From Firmicutes bacterium UBA3941 (lineage in GTDB: Bacteria; Bacillota; Clostridia; Caldicoprobacterales; UBA3941), in NCBI GenBank assembly GCA_002385665.1, contig DGDX01000053.1, positions 791 to 22,064 of the forward strand: a stretch of 21,274 nucleotides of DNA. The letters run 5' to 3'. The notes beneath the pieces were generated by a model that saw only the letters and a program-made list of their open reading frames with translations, was not told the origin of the DNA and did not search any database. A program made the translations under genes and the position numbers. Below, piece by piece: positions 14,336 through 21,274 of the stretch; the first letter of the stretch is position 1; every line of letters starts with the position of its first letter.

Positions 14336-15190
14336 CTACAGGCGATATGACTTGGGATTTAAGACCCTCAGCTTGGCCTTTATAAACTCCTTAACTTCCT
14401 TTTCCGCCTGGGCCAGGCACCTAAAAATATTGCCCTGTGCCTGATCCTCTTCCATGCATTTCTTCATAGCATTATAAAAGCTTCGATTATATTCGGTAGC
14501 GATATTAAACTTGCTCATCCCGCATTCAATGGATCTCTTTAGCTGATCATCGGGAATATCGGAACCGCCGTGCATAACAAGGGGTACGGGTATGGACTCG
14601 TGGATTTTCTGTATCCGGTCAAAGTCCAATGATGGAGTCGCTACATAGGGGCCATGGCCGTTGCCGACAGCAACTGCCAGACTGTCCGCCCCGGTAATCT
14701 CTATAAACCTTGCTGCATCATCCGGATCTGTAAAGAGACTGGTGTTTGTAAAGTCATCCAGATTGTTGCCTGAACCTACATGTCCCAATTCGGCTTCTAC
14801 CTCTACGCCCATCTTATGGGCTGTATCAACCACTCGCTTTGTCAGTTCGGCATTTTCTTCAAAACTCAAGGTGGAACCGTCTATCATAATGGATGAAAAA
14901 CCGCTTTCAGCACCCTTTATTGCATCTTCATATTTGTTGCTGTGATCTAAATGTAGTCCTACCGGGATGCTGGCCTTAGCTGCCAGTTCCTTGGTAACAG
15001 CCGTTACCACCTCCATGGGCATGTACCTGTCAAACCCTGGATAAAACTGTATTATAACCGGTATCCTCTCTTCTTCTGCAGCCTGTATTGCCCAAGCTAT
15101 TGTTTCATAGTTAAAAATATTAAAGGCAGCCACACCGTATCCGTTTTTTTCGCCGTCTTTCAGTATTGTAGATGTCCTTTCAAGAGGCAT
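14336..15190 (-). CDS. Class II fructose/tagatose-bisphosphate-type aldolase
   Basis: A 284-residue zinc-dependent aldolase (FbaA/GatY/KbaY family) that cleaves a ketose 1,6-bisphosphate or a ketose 1-phosphate into dihydroxyacetone phosphate and an aldehyde. Visible are the catalytic Asp82 and zinc ligand His83 (HLDHS), Glu134 (EAELGHVG), His179 (GNGHGPY) and His207 (VMHGGSDIP), plus the phosphate-binding KFNIATEYN. Start ATG after GGGAGTG, a modest site. It is downstream of the COG2407 isomerase and upstream of the GH5_9 gene, so it likely acts in the sugar pathway of the cluster rather than as the glycolytic aldolase (inference). Substrate choice between fructose, tagatose or another ketose phosphate cannot be decided from the sequence. 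No kinase is seen nearby. Confidence 0.92.
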   Translation of the reverse strand: MPLERTSTILKDGEKNGYGVAAFNIFNYETIAWAIQAAEEERIPVIIQFYPGFDRYMPMEVVTAVTKELAAKASIPVGLHLDHSNKYEDAIKGAESGFSSIMIDGSTLSFEENAELTKRVVDTAHKMGVEVEAELGHVGSGNNLDDFTNTSLFTDPDDAARFIEITGADSLAVAVGNGHGPYVATPSLDFDRIQKIHESIPVPLVMHGGSDIPDDQLKRSIECGMSKFNIATEYNRSFYNAMKKCMEEDQAQGNIFRCLAQAEKEVKEFIKAKLRVLNPKSYRL

Positions 15191-15247
15191 CTTTCGTCAC
15201 TCCCATCTTTATTTAGATCGATTAAAACATCAAATAATTGCCGCAAG

Positions 15248-15295
15248 CAGGTTTAAACGGGCCGGAAGATATTTATCCTCCGCCCGTTTAACCTG
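15248..15295 (-). terminator. Long hairpin between the COG2407 isomerase and aldolase genes
   Basis: Arms CAGGTTTAAACGGGC (15248-15262) and GCCCGTTTAACCTG (15282-15295) pair fully apart from one bulged T, and a further GGAGGATA/TATCTTCC-like pairing fills the interior. No U-run follows on the minus strand, so a processing or mRNA-stabilising role is as likely as termination. Confidence 0.5.
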
Positions 15296-15340
15296 TCGAA
15301 ACCCTCCTCTTGCAGAAGCAGGGGATATCCTTCAGATTTT

Positions 15341-16729
15341 TTATAGGCTCCTGGGTCCTGTCCCTACCTCGTCCCACTTGATGGGTAGATAGCGAGCGGC
15401 TTCCTCGATAGCTCGGCTATATTTACCATATACTCCCGCTACATGGTGGATATAGGGACCAAAGATAAACTTCTCCTCCAAGGATTTCCAGCATGGGGAT
15501 TCAAACCACACATAGGAACCTGTCGTTTCAGGGCCGTCAATTGCCTTACCCTCGGTAGCGATAATGCTGTATTCGCCACCTATATCATCAAATCTCAGGA
15601 TGGTAATATCACCCTTTTTGAGTTCCCATGTTGCCTGCCCATTTATCATTCTGGCCGGTTTATCGGGATCTCTCAGGGAATAGGGGAACGGACCGCAATG
15701 CCATAGTAACTCACCGTTATCGTTTTCAGGATGACGGATGGTCAGATCAGCAAAGAAAACTGCGCTTTCGCCCAAGGTCACGGCTTCGGCAATAACCGAT
15801 GTGACAGCTCCGTTTATATCCATCTCACAGGACAAGGGCAGTCCTAAATCCGCCAATTCGCTCACGATCATACAGGGGGCCACACCTATCTCTCTGGAGA
15901 ATAGGCTCCAGCATTCAAGAGCTCCCGCCTTGCAGCCGGATTCTATCATCATATCCCTGATGGTAATCTTCAGAGCTGCTATTTTAGCCAGCTGCTCTTC
16001 TGTCATCTGGGAACAATCCATACGCTCCTTAAAGCTGTCAATTTCTTCTTGAACCTGGGAACCTTTAGCAGCGGCCAACTCATCTACGCTCCGAAGGATT
16101 GAGGGAACGGAAAAGGGAACTACCTCTACCCCAAACTTCTCTACCATCAGCCCTTCGCTGGCGATAACGCTCATAAAAGGTTGAGGTCTTAAACCGATCT
16201 GGGCTATCTTTAGCCGTTTCATTGCCTTGACCACGTTGGCAGTCCTCAGGAAATTTACATACCCGTTCATAAACTCATCCGTCTCAACGTCAACGTTGTA
16301 GATATAGCTAAAGGTTATCTTGTTGCGGGTTAATACCTTGGTGCTGGCAAACATACCACATTGGGTGTCCCTTCCCCGCTTTTCAAAGGTGTTGGGATAT
16401 TTGTCCCTATTTCCCCATAGAAGAACCGGTACATCAAATTCCCTTGCCACCTTTACCAGGGCCTGCTCTTCCCCAAAGTCACAATGGCAGATAAAGAGGG
16501 CATCTATTTCCGCTTTCTTGAACTTATCCACAACCGGCTGTACTTCATCCAGCTTGAACAGGACGCCACCCTCACATACATCGTCTACGTCCACCAGAGT
16601 TACAAAGTCATCCTTTACCCCCTTGATGGCCTTAAACAGCTTTTCTTTCTCCTCCATGGCAACTTCCAGGCTTAGAAAGCCTCTCTTTACCGGGAGTACA
16701 CCTACAACCAGCTTGTCTCGCTCTCTCAC
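15341..16729 (-). CDS. L-fucose/L-arabinose isomerase family protein (COG2407)
   Basis: A 462-residue protein of the L-fucose isomerase family, which interconverts aldoses and ketoses with a divalent metal. Conserved features include CHCDFGEEQ and LLWGNRD in the N-terminal Rossmann-like part, IGLRPQPFMSVIASEGL, and the C-terminal metal/active-site set Glu272 (LECWSLF), Glu302 and Asp304 (CEMDINGA) and His344 (LWHCGPFPYS). It is shorter than E. coli FucI (about 590) but normal for COG2407. The start is a GTG at 16727-16729 after GGAGGG at 7 nt. It follows a TIM-barrel isomerase gene and precedes the aldolase, suggesting a route from an aldose through a ketose to cleavage. The actual sugar is unknown; members act on fucose, arabinose, galactose-like or sulfo-sugars. 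Confidence 0.88.
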   Translation of the reverse strand: MRERDKLVVGVLPVKRGFLSLEVAMEEKEKLFKAIKGVKDDFVTLVDVDDVCEGGVLFKLDEVQPVVDKFKKAEIDALFICHCDFGEEQALVKVAREFDVPVLLWGNRDKYPNTFEKRGRDTQCGMFASTKVLTRNKITFSYIYNVDVETDEFMNGYVNFLRTANVVKAMKRLKIAQIGLRPQPFMSVIASEGLMVEKFGVEVVPFSVPSILRSVDELAAAKGSQVQEEIDSFKERMDCSQMTEEQLAKIAALKITIRDMMIESGCKAGALECWSLFSREIGVAPCMIVSELADLGLPLSCEMDINGAVTSVIAEAVTLGESAVFFADLTIRHPENDNGELLWHCGPFPYSLRDPDKPARMINGQATWELKKGDITILRFDDIGGEYSIIATEGKAIDGPETTGSYVWFESPCWKSLEEKFIFGPYIHHVAGVYGKYSRAIEEAARYLPIKWDEVGTGPRSL

Positions 16730-16755
16730 ATTAATCCCTCCATAAGCTTTTTGGC

Positions 16756-16789
16756 AGGGCGACGGTTGCCAAGATGTCGCAGTCGCCCT
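16756..16789. repeat. GC-rich hairpin before the COG2407 isomerase gene
   Basis: A perfect 8-bp inverted repeat AGGGCGAC/GTCGCCCT (16756-16763 with 16782-16789) lies 27 bp before the isomerase start. On the plus strand an A/T tract with ATTTTTTATTATTTTT follows 11 bases later; on the minus strand no U-run follows. It may be an intercistronic attenuator. Confidence 0.45.
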
Positions 16790-16864
16790 GACTCAGTAGC
16801 ATTTTTTATTATTTTTAATCAATCCTTTTTAAAGCGTTGATCCCCATATTTTAGGGGCATTGGC

Positions 16865-17662
16865 TTATAGGACCAAACCGGTTTCTTTCATATTGAGGTA
16901 ACTAGCCGTTAAAGATTCCATAGGCGATAGATTGTGCATTTGATCCTGCTCAACAACTGCCCATTCAATGCCAATCTTCTGTGCTGTTTCCAAAACAGGC
17001 AATAATTTTAATTCCCCATTGCCCAGAGTTGTAAAGATGGGAGCCCAGCCGCCTTCCTTTTCACGGTACTCGCCTTTTATATAGTCCTTAACATGGATAG
17101 CATCCAGCCGGTCTTTTATACGCTCCATAACCCTGGTAGGATCCTGGAGACCGTTGGTTACCCAGCCTACATCCAGCAAAATGCTTAGCTTTTCTGTATT
17201 ATATATAAGGTGGTCAAAGCAGGTTATACCGTTAAAACTCACTAAGAAATCCTGATGATGGTTATGATAACGTAACTGTATACCCTCCTCGTCCAACTTG
17301 ACCGCAGCCTTTTCCATAACTTCTATGTCCCTCATAACCTCGTCATATACAGGTTCTTTATTCCAGAATGAACTGTTAATGGAGCATGCCCAAACGGTAG
17401 CTCTATCAGTATTTAATTGCTTGGCCCTCTTAATGATATCCTCGTATTTACCCTCACGTAAACTATCCATATCCGCAGATACGGTCAGGATCTCCAGGCC
17501 CAAGTCATTAAACCTTTTCAGGTTCTCCTCTACATCTCCTTTAAGCAGCGCCTCGCCGCCTTCCATACCCCTGTAGCCAAGGGCGGATAGCTTTTCAACG
17601 TTTCCCCAAAAATCATCATCGTGTCTAATAAAACCAATCCAACCAGCTTTCAACTTTTCCAT
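16865..17662 (-). CDS. Sugar phosphate isomerase/epimerase (AP endonuclease 2/xylose-isomerase-like barrel)
   Basis: A 265-residue TIM barrel of the AP_endonuc_2 (xylose isomerase-like) superfamily, similar in layout to IolE/IolH- and tagatose-epimerase-type proteins. Metal-site positions seen are His133-His135 (YHNHHQDF), Asp164 (LLDVGWV), His190 (IHVKDY) and Glu238 (VVEQDQ). Such proteins isomerise, epimerise or dehydrate sugars and sugar acids in the cytoplasm; the substrate cannot be read here. The ATG follows GGGGG at good spacing. An A/T-rich 269-bp gap separates it from the GH55-like gene and holds a possible promoter (17718-17746), so it may begin a second transcript that includes the COG2407 isomerase, aldolase and both GH5 genes. 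Confidence 0.85.
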   Translation of the reverse strand: MEKLKAGWIGFIRHDDDFWGNVEKLSALGYRGMEGGEALLKGDVEENLKRFNDLGLEILTVSADMDSLREGKYEDIIKRAKQLNTDRATVWACSINSSFWNKEPVYDEVMRDIEVMEKAAVKLDEEGIQLRYHNHHQDFLVSFNGITCFDHLIYNTEKLSILLDVGWVTNGLQDPTRVMERIKDRLDAIHVKDYIKGEYREKEGGWAPIFTTLGNGELKLLPVLETAQKIGIEWAVVEQDQMHNLSPMESLTASYLNMKETGLVL

Positions 17663-17717
17663 GCATAATACCCCCTGTTGTTTAGATATGTTAAGAAAAA
17701 GACATTTTACAAAATCA

Positions 17718-17746
17718 ATTATATCATTTGATTCTGTGTTATAACA
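17718..17746 (-). promoter_or_regulatory. Candidate promoter and palindrome before the sugar isomerase gene
   Basis: TATAAT (17718-17723) is a consensus -10 on the minus strand. At the -35 position, 17 bp upstream, lies a poor hexamer that is part of the perfect 10-bp palindrome TGTTATAACA (17737-17746). A weak -35 covered by a palindrome suits an activated or repressed promoter. The rest of the gap 17747-17931 shows no gene. Confidence 0.4.
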
Positions 17747-17931
17747 GTGTGTTTTTCATAAATACAGTATACTACATTTATCATCAATAGACTATTGTTT
17801 ATTAAATTTATAAGATATCCCTGGCAATCTTTCCTTTATTAACCCGTTATACCGGTATTGGTTCTACCATGGACTTATGACATAGTTAAACCTTTACTAG
17901 ACATTAGCAGCATATAACTTGCCTAATACCT

Positions 17932-20895
17932 CTACTCTTTAATGGATACTGCATACAGTGAAGACCGTGCTGCGATAAATAGGGTGTCCCTGTTCTCGCC
18001 GGCAATAACCACACCGGATGGCCTTTTTGGTACCTTTATCTCGTCCAATAGGTTACCTTCAGGACTGTAGACATATACCTGTCCGTCGGGTATATAGATA
18101 TTGTCCTTATGGTCAATGGCTATATTGCTTTCCCCTTTTTCAGCAAAAATCCTGGGGTTTTCCAGGTAGCCTTTCGAGTCCACATCGAACAGGGCCGTCT
18201 TCTTATTATACTCATCCACTGTATAGAAGGGCTTATTGGGATAAGCCTCCAACAAGTTGGTTGCTCTCATCAAATCATAGCAGACTGGAATAATAGTTAC
18301 TCCATCAGGTGCTACAAAACACCTGGCCGGTTTGTTTACAGAGACCTCCAGGAAGTCGTGTCCGTCCCTCCACCTGTTTGCCGGATGCAAGGCCTTGTAT
18401 ACCTCTTTTACCGAGTCTATATCCGCCTGCTCCAGCACCTGGATACTGGTGTCAGGCTTATTTGGATCTATGGAAATTACCTTGGTTGTGGAATTTACGC
18501 TGTACCAATAGCCGTGGGAGGTCCCCCTTGAATCCTCCGGTTTTGGATATATTTCAAGTTCCCCACCAATCGTAGCTCCTTTAGCCGGAGAATACTCAAT
18601 TACAATGAGTAAGTTATCTTCCGTATCGAAAGCCAGGGTCAATGGCTTATAGGGTATCTCCGTAAGCAGAGCCAAAGAGTTTTCTTTGGCGGACCACTTA
18701 TATATCCTTTTCCACCTGCTGTCGCAGAAGTAGATGTCGCCGCTACTGTCTGCACATATTCCGTCTATAAACTCAAAACCGCCAACCAACTCTCTAAGGG
18801 CATTTTCGGTATTCAAATCAGCACAAATACCGGGTATATTCCCCTTATCCGAACATGCCTTGCCGTCCAGATAAAGTCTGGCTATCTCCCAGGGTCGAAT
18901 TTCCGTATTGGTGCTGACGTCATATAAGGTATTGTCAAAGGTATATTTTATCTGGGTGTAGTTGTGTATATTAAGGAATTCTATATCCTTTGAATTCCAT
19001 GTCTTTATAGCATAGGGATAGGGATTTGTATGCCAAATTACCCTAAACATATAGAGGTTTGCAAAGACCATTTCCTTAGAATTCTGAATCTCCAGGGGCA
19101 GGCAATAGGGACCCTCGGCAACCTCCTCCTCCAGTTGCAGGGCTAATACCTTCCAGTTGGATACGTTCTTAAACCTTACTTCATTGCGTACATGGTGTTC
19201 AACGGACATGGCATAGATCCGGCCTTCCGTAGAAGTATCAGACACGTAGAGTCCGGCAGCCGTATAGGGGCTGGCTGTCCATATATCCTTAAAGGTACCT
19301 CCACCGCCATCGGTTACCCATAGACTCCAGTATTGGGTATCCCACTTATATTCGGGGTTTGCATCCGCAGTACGAGTCTCATTGTATGAGGGCACATAGC
19401 CGCCGTCCTGGCTCATACCCCCATGGCCTCCCAGGAACTTAACATCGTTCATGTAGGAATCTGCCCCTGCCATCCACTTACATCCCACAGCCCGTGGATT
19501 CTTGCCGGCAGTATCCAGGCCTATACCCATAACGATATTGCTGCCGCCTTTTGGGGTTTCCAATAAGGCCTTTGGTCCACCGAGGCCGCCGAAACCTTCT
19601 GTATTATCCTTTAATATAAACCGGGTAGCAATGGGATTCAGTCCAATGATGACGGTATCAGGCTTTAACTCTATGGTATCCGTCACCCGGTAAAAGCCTT
19701 GTGGTGCATAGATAACCCGGTGTTTCGCGATTATATCTCTGATTATTTCGGTATCGTCGGTTTCCCCGTCACCTACCGCCCCCAGCTCTTTCAGATTTGC
19801 CCAGGTCTCGACGCCTGGGATCCGGGGTATATCCTTTTTAGACGGCTCAGGAAAGGACTCCAAGTCCTTAAATCGGCATGTTACCTTCATCTCTGCAGGA
19901 ATCTGCAACCCATCGATATGGTTGCCGTGGACAAAGGTTTCAATCCTGTAGAGCTTATCCGAACCTTCGATGATCTTCCCGCTCTCCCGATATTTTGCAA
20001 TCCGTTTCACCCCACAACAATCAACGTTTCGTAGGTTGATTTGGGTATGGGTATTGAACTCGTTGCTGATTATAAGGGCGGTATCACTAATGTTCTCTAA
20101 TTGGGAATCCTCCATATACAGCTTTTCGTATAGGTTTGGGTCGGTCTCAATGGCTACTGGCACATTGCGTACTGTCATTCTTACTATAGTAAGTCCCGCT
20201 TCCTGGGTTCTAATGGCAGCCCTGCGCTGTCCCTCAAAGTAGGTGTCTACCATCATAAAGGGCCAGCCCGGTGACGTCTTTGTAGTATAGATTCCATACT
20301 CACCGCCAAAGAAACGGACATTTTCCATTTCATTTCCGACATCGAAGATCCCGGCTTTACCCTGGCCAATGTGTATGTCAACATGGGAGACAAAGCTGTG
20401 CTGAGCATAGTGGGTACGAAGAGCAACAGCCGCCGGATTGCCGTCCCGAATCTCAAAATCAATATTGGATATGGCGCTGTAGAAGGTTCCTGCACCTGCG
20501 TCCCTGACAGGTTCTCCGGGCTTTGGCAGTCTATCGGTAAACCAGATCATATAGTTTGCCTGTCCCTTATCATGGGGATCTCCTTCCTGGAAGCCCGGGG
20601 TGTTCTCTCCCAGGATAATAACGGGGCGTTTTTTACCATATCCAATTAACCGTATTCCCTTGCTTATGTAGATTGTCTTACTGATACGATAGGTGCCTTC
20701 AGGCATAAAAACAATACCATAGCCCGACCTTTTCTGGGCTTCATTTATTGCCTGCTGAATAGCATCTGTGTCGTCAGCCACTCCGTCTGCCTTGACCGGA
20801 AAGTTCTCCGGAGTTAAGTAAACGGCCAATGGGTCATGGGGCCGTTTTTCATAGACAGAGGACCCATTTCCATAATAATTGTTTGTTTTGTTCAT
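17932..20895 (-). CDS. GH55-like tandem beta-helix protein fused to an SMP-30-like propeller
   Basis: A 987-residue protein with three parts. Two right-handed beta-helix halves begin with pectate-lyase-3-type motifs: ADGVADDTDAIQQAI (37-51) and GAVGDGETDDTEII (372-385), the tandem layout of GH55 exo-beta-1,3-glucanases. The stretch MSVEHHV (563-569), followed by LQLEEE (587-591) and PYCLPLEI, resembles the VEHH and QTETPYYQ region of fungal GH55 enzymes. From about residue 705 a beta-propeller follows, with GICADSSGDIYFCDS, NIAIDHKDNIYIPDG and a C-terminal AARSSLYAVSI, as in SMP-30/gluconolactonase proteins; the usual metal-binding Glu and Asp positions look altered (DG for EG near 711; ESN for PDG). 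No signal peptide. Start ATG after GAAGGTG. It follows a sugar-binding protein gene. Activity on beta-1,3-glucan is probable but unproven. Confidence 0.78.
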   Translation of the reverse strand: MNKTNNYYGNGSSVYEKRPHDPLAVYLTPENFPVKADGVADDTDAIQQAINEAQKRSGYGIVFMPEGTYRISKTIYISKGIRLIGYGKKRPVIILGENTPGFQEGDPHDKGQANYMIWFTDRLPKPGEPVRDAGAGTFYSAISNIDFEIRDGNPAAVALRTHYAQHSFVSHVDIHIGQGKAGIFDVGNEMENVRFFGGEYGIYTTKTSPGWPFMMVDTYFEGQRRAAIRTQEAGLTIVRMTVRNVPVAIETDPNLYEKLYMEDSQLENISDTALIISNEFNTHTQINLRNVDCCGVKRIAKYRESGKIIEGSDKLYRIETFVHGNHIDGLQIPAEMKVTCRFKDLESFPEPSKKDIPRIPGVETWANLKELGAVGDGETDDTEIIRDIIAKHRVIYAPQGFYRVTDTIELKPDTVIIGLNPIATRFILKDNTEGFGGLGGPKALLETPKGGSNIVMGIGLDTAGKNPRAVGCKWMAGADSYMNDVKFLGGHGGMSQDGGYVPSYNETRTADANPEYKWDTQYWSLWVTDGGGGTFKDIWTASPYTAAGLYVSDTSTEGRIYAMSVEHHVRNEVRFKNVSNWKVLALQLEEEVAEGPYCLPLEIQNSKEMVFANLYMFRVIWHTNPYPYAIKTWNSKDIEFLNIHNYTQIKYTFDNTLYDVSTNTEIRPWEIARLYLDGKACSDKGNIPGICADLNTENALRELVGGFEFIDGICADSSGDIYFCDSRWKRIYKWSAKENSLALLTEIPYKPLTLAFDTEDNLLIVIEYSPAKGATIGGELEIYPKPEDSRGTSHGYWYSVNSTTKVISIDPNKPDTSIQVLEQADIDSVKEVYKALHPANRWRDGHDFLEVSVNKPARCFVAPDGVTIIPVCYDLMRATNLLEAYPNKPFYTVDEYNKKTALFDVDSKGYLENPRIFAEKGESNIAIDHKDNIYIPDGQVYVYSPEGNLLDEIKVPKRPSGVVIAGENRDTLFIAARSSLYAVSIKE

Positions 20896-20926
20896 AAGGC
20901 TGTCACCTTCCTTAAATATAAATTCC

Positions 20927-20947
20927 CCCCTGGTAATACACCAGGGG
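20927..20947 (-). terminator. Hairpin between the sugar-binding protein and GH55-like genes
   Basis: A perfect 8-bp stem CCCCTGGT/ACCAGGGG with a 5-base loop starts 40 bp after the binding-protein stop. The minus-strand tail GGAATTTATATTT is only mildly U-rich. Such hairpins after a binding-protein gene often let part of the transcript through and protect the upstream message. Confidence 0.55.
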
Positions 20948-20986
20948 AGAAATTTATCAATAACATATTATTTTGTATAGTGAGAC

Positions 20987-21274
20987 TTATTTAAGGCCCA
21001 TTTCACCCAGGAAGACATCCCATTGTCTCTCGAACTCTTCCTTGACCTTGTCATAACCGGCTATCTTGGCCTGATTCATAAACTCTTCAAATCCCTTTTC
21101 AGGATCTGCATGTTGACCAAACTTTAATGGATTCAGGTACTGCTCTATAGCAGTCTGCAGTGATGCAACCTCAGCCTCAACACTGGTATTATCCATAGAG
21201 AATGGGCAAGGTGATACGGAAGTAAATCCATCCATAATCTCATGCATCGCTGTTACCTTAGCAGGTACAGTTGG
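20987..21274 (-). CDS. ABC transporter sugar-binding protein, C-terminal part (partial)
   Basis: The reading frame is open to the right edge of the window and continues beyond it (PTVPAKVTAMHEIMDGF at the edge), so only about the last 95 residues are seen. The pattern of a conserved ADPEKGFEEFMNQAKIAGYD segment followed by a helix EEFERQWDVFLGEMG resembles the C-terminus of YtcQ/LipO-type extracellular solute-binding proteins of oligosaccharide ABC importers (family 1). Such proteins are lipid-anchored outside the membrane and hand sugars to two permeases. It would be the first seen gene of the carbohydrate block; the permease genes should lie upstream, outside the window. The family call rests on a short tail. 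Confidence 0.72.
   Translation of the reverse strand, partial: PTVPAKVTAMHEIMDGFTSVSPCPFSMDNTSVEAEVASLQTAIEQYLNPLKFGQHADPEKGFEEFMNQAKIAGYDKVKEEFERQWDVFLGEMGLK

Noticed and set aside
17737..17746. TGTTATAACA as a catabolite-repression (cre) site
   Set aside because: It lacks the central CG of the cre consensus; I keep it only as an unassigned palindrome.

Overview
The window looks like a chromosomal stretch of a saccharolytic, endospore-forming member of the Firmicutes, most likely the class Clostridia. The evidence is strong GGAGG-type ribosome binding sites with some GTG and TTG starts, a yaaL (DUF2508)-bofA pair (BofA belongs to the sigma-K checkpoint of sporulation), a Fur-controlled feoA-feoB-feoC iron operon, an iron-type butanol dehydrogenase, and many carbohydrate genes. 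No genus can be fixed from the sequence. No rRNA, tRNA, CRISPR array, transposase or phage gene was seen.

Layout. Bases 1-51 hold the first codons of trpS (minus), divergent from pdxS (217-1089, plus), which lacks its usual partner pdxT. Converging on pdxS are bofA and yaaL, then a small lipoprotein gene with a promoter flanked by two matching operator-like palindromes. Next on the minus strand come araA, deoD and an iron-containing alcohol dehydrogenase, then the feoABC operon (6340-8926) with a Fur box at 9058-9076 and a structured leader. A GH18 chitinase-like gene (9275-10318, minus) is divergent from ogt (10587-11060, plus), which converges on pcm; ogt and pcm are repair genes for DNA and protein respectively.

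From 11809 to the right edge every gene is on the minus strand and concerns carbohydrate. In transcription order these are an ABC sugar-binding protein (3' end only), a 987-residue GH55-like tandem beta-helix protein with a C-terminal SMP-30-like propeller, an AP-endonuclease-2/xylose-isomerase-type sugar isomerase/epimerase, an L-fucose-isomerase-family (COG2407) protein, a class II ketose-bisphosphate aldolase, a GH5_9-like exo-beta-1,3-glucanase and a second GH5 enzyme. None of the glycosidases shows a signal peptide. The likely plan is import of oligosaccharides (permeases beyond the window), cytoplasmic hydrolysis, and isomerase/aldolase processing of an unusual sugar. The GH55 and GH5_9 calls point to beta-1,3-glucan, but the isomerase and aldolase are not explained by glucose alone. 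Hairpins lie between several of these genes.

The most novel signals are non-coding: (1) two copies (62/78 identical, one 10-nt indel) of a structured leader-like element, one upstream of araA and one upstream of ogt, with a compensatory base-pair change; (2) a leader in the feo operon with two hairpins that each show CCTACATGG in the loop; (3) an inverted repeat that would pair with the yaaL ribosome binding site; (4) the two-operator promoter of the lipoprotein gene.
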